A stretch of 64,000 nucleotides of DNA from Antedon mediterranea (Eukaryota > Echinodermata > Crinoidea > Comatulida > Antedonidae): assembly GCF_964355755.1 (NCBI RefSeq), contig NC_092672.1:2480001-2544000 (forward strand). The letters run 5' to 3'. Position 1 is the first letter of the stretch, and the number at the start of each line of letters is the position of its first letter. Under the pieces are notes generated by a model. The model was not told the origin of the DNA, searched no databases, and saw only the letters and a program-made list of their open reading frames with translations. A program made the position numbers and the translations under genes. Shown here piece by piece: positions 58,301 through 64,000 of this stretch.

Positions 58301-61275
58301 CTCCACTCAAAAAAAGATCATCAAATACCAATATTTGCTTTCCATTGTATGACTGGTGTTTCTGGAAAAAAAAACAAACAAGTGTGAATTAAAAATTATA
58401 CAGATTAAAGGCATAAATACCTGGTTAAACCAATACAACACAAAACACAACTCAATACTTCCCAACTTATCCTATGAAATAATGGAACAGTCCAAAATCA
58501 AACTTTTAAAAACATGCTGCCCATCTTTATTAAAATACACCTTTCAGCATTTTAAACTAAATATAATATTATTAATTCTAAAATAACTTCTGTACCGTAA
58601 CAAAATGATTTCCAATATCTATTTTTGAATCACTCTTGGGCATATTTTGAAACAGTTCTTTTGTATTAATTTCCTTGGCTTCAGCCTCTGCCTCAAAACG
58701 TTCTTGCATTTCTTCTACCCTGGTGTTGTTGGTGCTGAACCTGGCCACTAAGAACACTTGTCCTGCTCTGAAGTTGACACTAGGAGGCCTAGACAGAAAA
58801 CCTGTGATTAAGAGGGATTGTTCTGTCATTGATATTAAACCGTACTCTCTAAAATAAGTAAATTTCTTTTGCTACAGTAAATCATGAATATTTATTTATT
58901 TATTTATTTATGAAGGAGTACCCACCTATAGAGCTGTCAAAAATTAACAAGCGGCCATGTTTAGGCTTGATGCTTGCTAGTGGCATGTCTTCTCCTTTCT
59001 CGTAGAATAGTGCATCTCCATAGTCGTTCTTTCTCCATATTTCATTCATGTATAACACAGCAGTGAACTCATTTCCAGCAATTTCACTACCAAAAACAAC
59101 TTTAATAGGGTCTTGCCTAGAAAAAGACAAATTAGAGAGTATTAGAAATTAAGTTTATTAATTGAAATAAGCAACTATGATGACATTTGGTTGATGCTTG
59201 TGAGAACGAAGAAAAGGAGGAGGAGGAAGAAGAGGAGGGAAAGGAAGAAGAGGAAGAAGAGGAGGAAGAGGAAGAAGAGGAGAATGAAATGGGGAGGAGG
59301 GAGAAGAGGAGGAAGAAGAAGAGAAAGAAAAGAAGAAGGAAGAGGCAGAAGAGGGGAGGGGGAGAAGAAGGAGGAGGAAGAGGAATAAAGAGGAGGAAGA
59401 GGAGGAGGAAGAAGAAGAGAAGGAGGCAGAAGAGGGGAGGGGGAGAAGAATAAAGAGGAGGAAGAGGAGGAGGAAGAAGAAGGGAAGGAGGAAGATGAGG
59501 AGGAGAAAGAAGAGGAGGAAGAGGAAGAAGAGGAGGAGAAAGAAGAGGAGGAAGAGGAAGAAGAGGAGGAAGAGGAGGAGGAAGAAGAAGAGAAGGAGGC
59601 AGAAGAGGGGAGGGGGAGAAGAATAAAGAGGAGGAAGAGGAGGAGGAAGAAGAAGGGAAGGAGGAAGATGAGGAGGAGAAAGAAGAGGAGGAAGAGGAAG
59701 AAGAGGAGGAGAAAGAAGAGGAGGAAGAGGAAGAAGAGGAGGAGGAAGAAGAAGGGAAGGAGGAAGATGAGGAGGAGGAAGAAGAGGAGGAGAAAGAAGA
59801 GGAGGAAGAAGAATAAAGAGGAGGAAGAGGAGGAGGAAGAAGAAGAGAAGTAGGCAGAAGAGGGGAGGGGAGAAGAATAAAGAGGAGGAAGAGGAGGAGG
59901 AAGAAGAAGGGAAGGAGGAAGATGAGGAGGAGAAAGAAGAGGAGGAAGAGGAAGAAGAGGAGGAGAAAGAAGAGGAGGAAGAGGAAGAAGAGGAGGAAGA
60001 GGAGAAGGAAGAAGAAGGGAAGGAGGAAGATGAGGAGGAGGAAGAAGAGGAGGAGAAAGAAGAAGAGGAAGAGGAATAAAGAGGAGGAAGAGAAGGAGGA
60101 AGAAGAAGAGAAGGAGGCAGAAGAGGGGAGGGGGAGAAGAATAAAGAGGAGGAAGAGGAGGAGGAGAAAGAAGAGGAGGAGAAAGAAGAGGAGGAAGAGG
60201 AATAAAGAGGAGGAAGAGGAGGAGGAAGAAGAAGGGAAGGAGGAAGATGAGGAGGAAGAGGAATAAAGAGGAGGAAGAGGAGGAGGAAGAAGGAGGCAGA
60301 AGAGGGGAGGGGGAGAAGAATAAAGAGGAGGAAGAGGAGGAGGAGAAAGAAGAGGAGGAGAAAGAAGAGGAGGAAGAGGAATAAAGAGGAGGAAGAGGAG
60401 GAGGAAGAAGAAGGGAAGGAGGAAGATGAGGAGGAGAAAGAAGAGGAGGAAGAGGAAGAAGAGGAGGAGAAAGAAGAGGAGGAAGAGGAAGAAGAGGAGG
60501 CGGTAATGATCATAATTAGTGTTTTAAACTCTGCATCTTCTGCAGACTGAATATCAGGACTCCTACCGTCTCACAATGTTGAGTTCAATTTCAGACAATT
60601 TGATTGCCGTGTTCTCACTGACTGATGCAGTAACTTGATGCAGTCTTCTTCCAAACTGTGTACTTGACATCATGCTTGGGTTTAATGACGCTGACCATGG
60701 TGGAAGACCGTGTTCATTTGAAGTCCTGTATCTGTTTGGATGATAAATAATAATGATCATAATTAGGATTAAAAGAGTTGCGGTTACAAACTTGATAGAT
60801 TTTGGTTTTACAAGCAGTGAAATTAGATGCACAACCCAGACCTATTTTCTGGGTTGTAGTCTTAGTTCTTATGCTAAAAGACACCATAGCCAAAACTAAG
60901 CTGTTTTTTTTTATCAAGAATTAATCTGAAATGATAAAAGCTTTCCTCTGTGATGAGCAATTATTTTATATACCGCCATTTAGCAGCAACTTGATGGTAT
61001 CCATCCAAGATTAACAAACTTGTTAAATTGAAAACATTATCAAAAACATAAAGTCCAGCTGTACTGGAATTGTTATTCTTTGTTTTATAAACTCTGGATG
61101 GTTTGGGAAGAGGAAACTTTTGAAATCCAGGAAGGTATCTGTTCGAGCTTTCGGTGTTCAATTTGGTGCATTCATGATTTTTCGCGTCACAAGCTTCGGA
61201 TGATTCCTGATGTCCGTCAATGGAAAGTAGGCGACTACTGAAGAAAATAAAGCACCACAGAATGTTTATCATCAT
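55333..61275 (-). CDS. secreted/ER 2-oxoglutarate-Fe(II) oxygenase with duplicated jelly-roll
   Basis: Coding exons in minus-strand order: 61275-60974, 60731-60567, 59116-58926, 58801-58596, 58361-58265, 58131-58000, 57858-57661, 57130-57040, 56735-56612, 55957-55792, 55490-55333. All are in phase with GT-AG introns and encode 609 aa. Residues 1-20 (MMINILWCFIFFSSRLLSID) look like a signal peptide, and NSS and NLT sites suggest the secretory pathway. The C-terminal half has the iron ligands His388-Glu-Asp390 (RIHEDCEDD), the core strand WTFLLYLNHDW and the second histidine His448 (IPHSARPPSP), with Arg461 or Arg451 a candidate 2OG ligand. The N-terminal half repeats this fold (FTAVLYMNEIW, GRLLIFDSSIG, SRPPS) but has Val163, Gly165 and Phe221 where the ligands belong. 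An acidic run and a coiled-coil-like tail end the protein. The fold resembles prolyl 4-hydroxylases; the substrate is unknown. A non-coding exon precedes the ATG (acceptor near 61299). Confidence 0.85.
56430..56565. repeat. interspersed repeat family D copy
   Basis: In intron 10 of the oxygenase gene (56612-55957 interval): tcagtagcctaacttagggg through tttagcactcctaagtggg to gtttacgccactg. Related to 31513 and 42878. Confidence 0.55.
59205..60500. repeat. 1.3-kb purine-only GA satellite in oxygenase intron
   Basis: Almost pure (GGA/GAA)n on the plus strand, with rare T or C interruptions (aataaag, ggcag, gatgag). The interruptions recur in blocks: a gaggcagaagaggggagggg block appears about every 172-180 bp (for example near 59424, 59596, 60115 and 60295), showing higher-order structure. 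It fills most of the intron between exons ending 60567 and starting 59116. In the gene's sense strand it is a C/U tract that stops about 90 bases before the acceptor. The long open frames across it (451 codons minus; several Glu/Lys-Arg frames plus) are low-complexity artefacts. Confidence 0.97.
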
Positions 61276-62276
61276 TTTGTCACTTTTCACTTCACGTCCT
61301 AAAAAAAGAATGAATGACAAACTTATATGTCACTATCTATTATTTATTAATGAAAATCAAAATGTACAGCAACATGCAACAAAAAAGTAACTGCCATGAT
61401 ATATATATAGAATTATTTTGAATTATTAATTATCATTATTAAAGGACAAACACAATCAGTCTTCTCTTTCAGAATATTGAATTGTACTATAAGTTAAAAT
61501 CATGGTCTGCCGTTGGGGTAGGTGAGAGAAAATCAAAAAATCGGTCTAGGCCTATACGTATAAGTTACCATCATCCTCCTGAACTGGATGAGTGTTTTGT
61601 TATACCTACCTTTTCATCTATACTATCACACACAGACAGTCCAACATAGTATTAGTATTAATTAAATAATATCTATTTATGCCTAGAGTAAACAATGAAA
61701 TAGTAGGCATTATTTTGTGTTATCTTTGGTACAATATGGTTTTATTATTGATAAACATTTTCAGCGATTACTGTAGTTTCCGGGACGATCTCTCTGACAC
61801 TATCACTTTTTTTTCTGTTTCATGTATTGGCGTTCTGCATGAATGACTTTTTTTAATGTTTTTGCCTTGGTGGTGTTTTTATTTTGTGAACGTTTAGAGG
61901 GAGTTTTACCGTTCCGTCGGCGGTAGACCAATGTATTTTAATTAAATTATTGCGCAAACAATATAATATGACACAACTGTACATTATACACGATATTAAC
62001 AATTTAATGTCTTTTGAATTACAATTATACGTACGTGCAGTACTAGCCTAGACCTATCGTTTTGTTATTAAAATACATGCAAATGAGCATGACATGCGGA
62101 AGTAAATGGTGACCTTTAACTTTTTCAGGTACGCCTTTTAAACACCGTGTACTTTTTGTGCTGTATCATTTGGGTTGCTGCTGCATGAGGAAACTGTTTG
62201 AAAGGGTTTTCTGCACCATTACCACAAATACCAATTTTGTATTATCTTAGAATTCCAACGAAACTCTACTACCATA
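61276..62276. other. upstream region of oxygenase gene and candidate plus-strand gene
   Basis: The minus-strand acceptor tttttttag near 61299 shows that a non-coding first exon of the oxygenase gene lies further right. No clear promoter element is recognised. The two genes would be divergent, about 1 kb apart between start codons. Confidence 0.4.
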
Positions 62277-62284
62277 ATGGCAGA
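62277..62284 (+). CDS. candidate first coding exon of a gene running off the window
   Basis: ATG GCA GA followed by a strong donor (GTAAGT) at 62285. The preceding sequence (ctaccataATGG) gives a fair start context. No following exon can be recognised before 64000, so this rests only on the start-donor arrangement. Confidence 0.25.
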
Positions 62285-64000
62285 GTAAGTTTCTAGCTTT
62301 TTATATCATTTAGTTTGTGTAAGAAATAGTAGCCGGTGTTCCATTTGTTAGCAGCCAGGCAGGCAGGGAATTTTCAGGGCCGGCGGGAGGAGAGGGAACA
62401 GGTTTATGAGAGTAGGCTGGAACTAAGGATAGGCTAGGCCTACTGAATGCCAGCCTACACTTTAGTTAAGAAGCCGCGTATTCATGTCACACAAGGAGAG
62501 GAAGGAGCTGACTGAATTAAATTTGACCTACTGAAGTATTCATAAGAATATTAATATTGAATATGTTAATTGTTATTGTTTAACATCAATCAAGTACAAA
62601 ATAGTGTGTAATTATTTAATGTGAATTTCAATTTTTGTGGTAGCCAAATATCTTTCAAGTTTCTCTATGTCTATCACACTCCCCATCTTAAATCTTTCAG
62701 AAAAACAGTTGTAACGTACCTCAGAATGACAAAACTAATTTTCCATTTTAGAAGTCCTTTTTTATAAGAAACAAAGAAACAGCGAGCTAGGCCTATTCTG
62801 TTTGCGTCTTTCCCGTTACCTTTTATATTCAAAAAGCTTTTCAGCCAGGAAGCAATTGTAGTGCAACAATGCAGTTACAATACAATGATATAAGAATCGG
62901 CCATTGTATCCATAATCTGGCATCAGATTTGTTGTGAATGACTCTGCACTTGTATGTACACCAGGATATTATTGAGTTGGTTACAGTTATATTGATAACA
63001 CTTAGCAGATTTAAAATGTTTTTTTATTGAATAAATTCTGTATAGTCAATAGCCTGGGAGAGGGGAGGGGGGATGGTTGGTTGTTAGCCTGGGTACAAAA
63101 CTTTGCAAAAAATGAGTGGGTGGGGTATACTGTACAGGTATACTCGGTCATACAGTATGGTGGGTATGGAAAGTTTGTAATAATTCTGTTTCAGTTTCAA
63201 TGTCTAGAATCCCTATAAATTATTCCAAACATAAATATAGGCAACTTCTGTGAAGAAATTTATAACTAAAACTTTTTATTCAACAATATAGTAAAGTAAA
63301 GGCCTCGCAACACTTTCACCCATTCATTTCTGCTAGTCATACCACTACAAGGAAATGGTTTTTATTTTAATTCACTTCCTTCTACAAGTGGTAGCACAAA
63401 CCTATATTTTATTTACTTTTAATAATATTGTCTATATAATTTTGTTTGTTGAAAGAAAAATTGAAAAAGTCCTTGCACATTTATTATTAAACATAAGAAC
63501 GATATTGAATACACAAACGCTTGCATACACTGAACCAAATTCATTGTTTTAATCCGTCATATACTGTACATAATAAAACTTGTGCGGCTATTGCCAAAAT
63601 AAGGTATTAACTATTAATAGTAGGCCTACAGTACACACACCCTCATTTGATTTTGTAAAATAAACTCTGTCTGGAGAAAAACAGTTGTTTTTCCAAACCA
63701 CTGTCTAATAAAATAGCATACCATATTTAATTGAGTCGGAATATCCTATACGCACCAATGCTTAACATAATTATTATCTACAGTATACATTGTAGTACTG
63801 TATGCTACTATTATTATTGCTAAATGTCATGAATCCAGCATAGATTTTTAAATGGCTTTTGAAGTGGCAATTGAGAATTGATTAACAACGTTAATTCATT
63901 CAGCTGTATGGTGTTGCACTCAGTGAATTAGTTTAACTGTAGAGAAAAAGAAAATGAGAAAATCTTGTTTCAGCCACTCTACACTATTAAACTAGTTAGA
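62285..64000. other. end of window, possible first intron
   Basis: No exon is recognised. Contains a GT-rich stretch near 63055-63160 and, at the very end (63975-64000), ctctacactattaaactagt, which may be the left end of another family A MITE. Confidence 0.4.

Noticed and set aside
59158-60513. 451-codon open frame on the minus strand (Ser/Phe/Leu/Pro) and several Glu/Lys/Arg frames on the plus strand
   Set aside because: They are translations of the GA/CT satellite. The region is an intron of the oxygenase gene, whose flanking exons splice in phase across it.

Overview
This is a eukaryotic nuclear window. Its genes are split into many short exons (about 70-300 bp) with canonical GT-AG introns. 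The DNA is AT-rich and packed with short inverted-repeat transposons, minisatellites and decayed non-LTR retrotransposons. The palindrome TAGGCCTA is very frequent. I think a marine invertebrate deuterostome, probably an echinoderm, is most likely, but this rests on general sequence character and not on a marker gene.

Layout. Bases 1-21,876 hold no gene I can support, only repeats: a 0.9-kb tandem triplication, MITEs, a 333-bp tandem duplication and retrotransposon remnants. Bases 21,877-33,479 and 36,900-45,663 are two tandem, same-strand paralogues of one 23-exon gene. They encode about 1,016-1,017 residues: an acylation-type N terminus (MGCGAS), a DUF4062-like domain, a NACHT-type P-loop NTPase and a TPR-like helical C-terminal half. 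This is the layout of TTC41/nephrocystin-3-like STAND proteins. Copy B is intact. Copy A has a TGA at codon 42, where B has TGG; every other exon and splice site in A is preserved. Both copies carry the same RFX X-box-like element about 570 bp before the ATG, which suggests ciliary-type regulation.

The right-hand third holds three more complete genes. The first is a claudin/PMP22-like four-TM protein (minus, 47,909-49,981, 3 exons, 209 aa). The second is a small leucine-rich-repeat protein ending in a CaaX box (plus, 52,051-54,450, 5 coding exons, 259 aa). The third is a secreted or ER 2-oxoglutarate/Fe(II) oxygenase (minus, 55,333-61,275, 11 coding exons, 609 aa) made of two jelly-roll halves, of which only the C-terminal one keeps the metal ligands. 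A very short candidate first coding exon of another plus-strand gene lies at 62,277. The oxygenase and LRR genes converge; the claudin-like and LRR genes diverge.

The introns carry much of the unusual sequence: a 1.3-kb pure GA/CT tract, a 30-bp minisatellite with a 210-bp higher-order period, a 24-bp minisatellite, and at least five MITE families. I see no viral, toxin, CRISPR or bacterial gene. All gene models were spliced by hand from reading frame and splice sites, with no transcript evidence.
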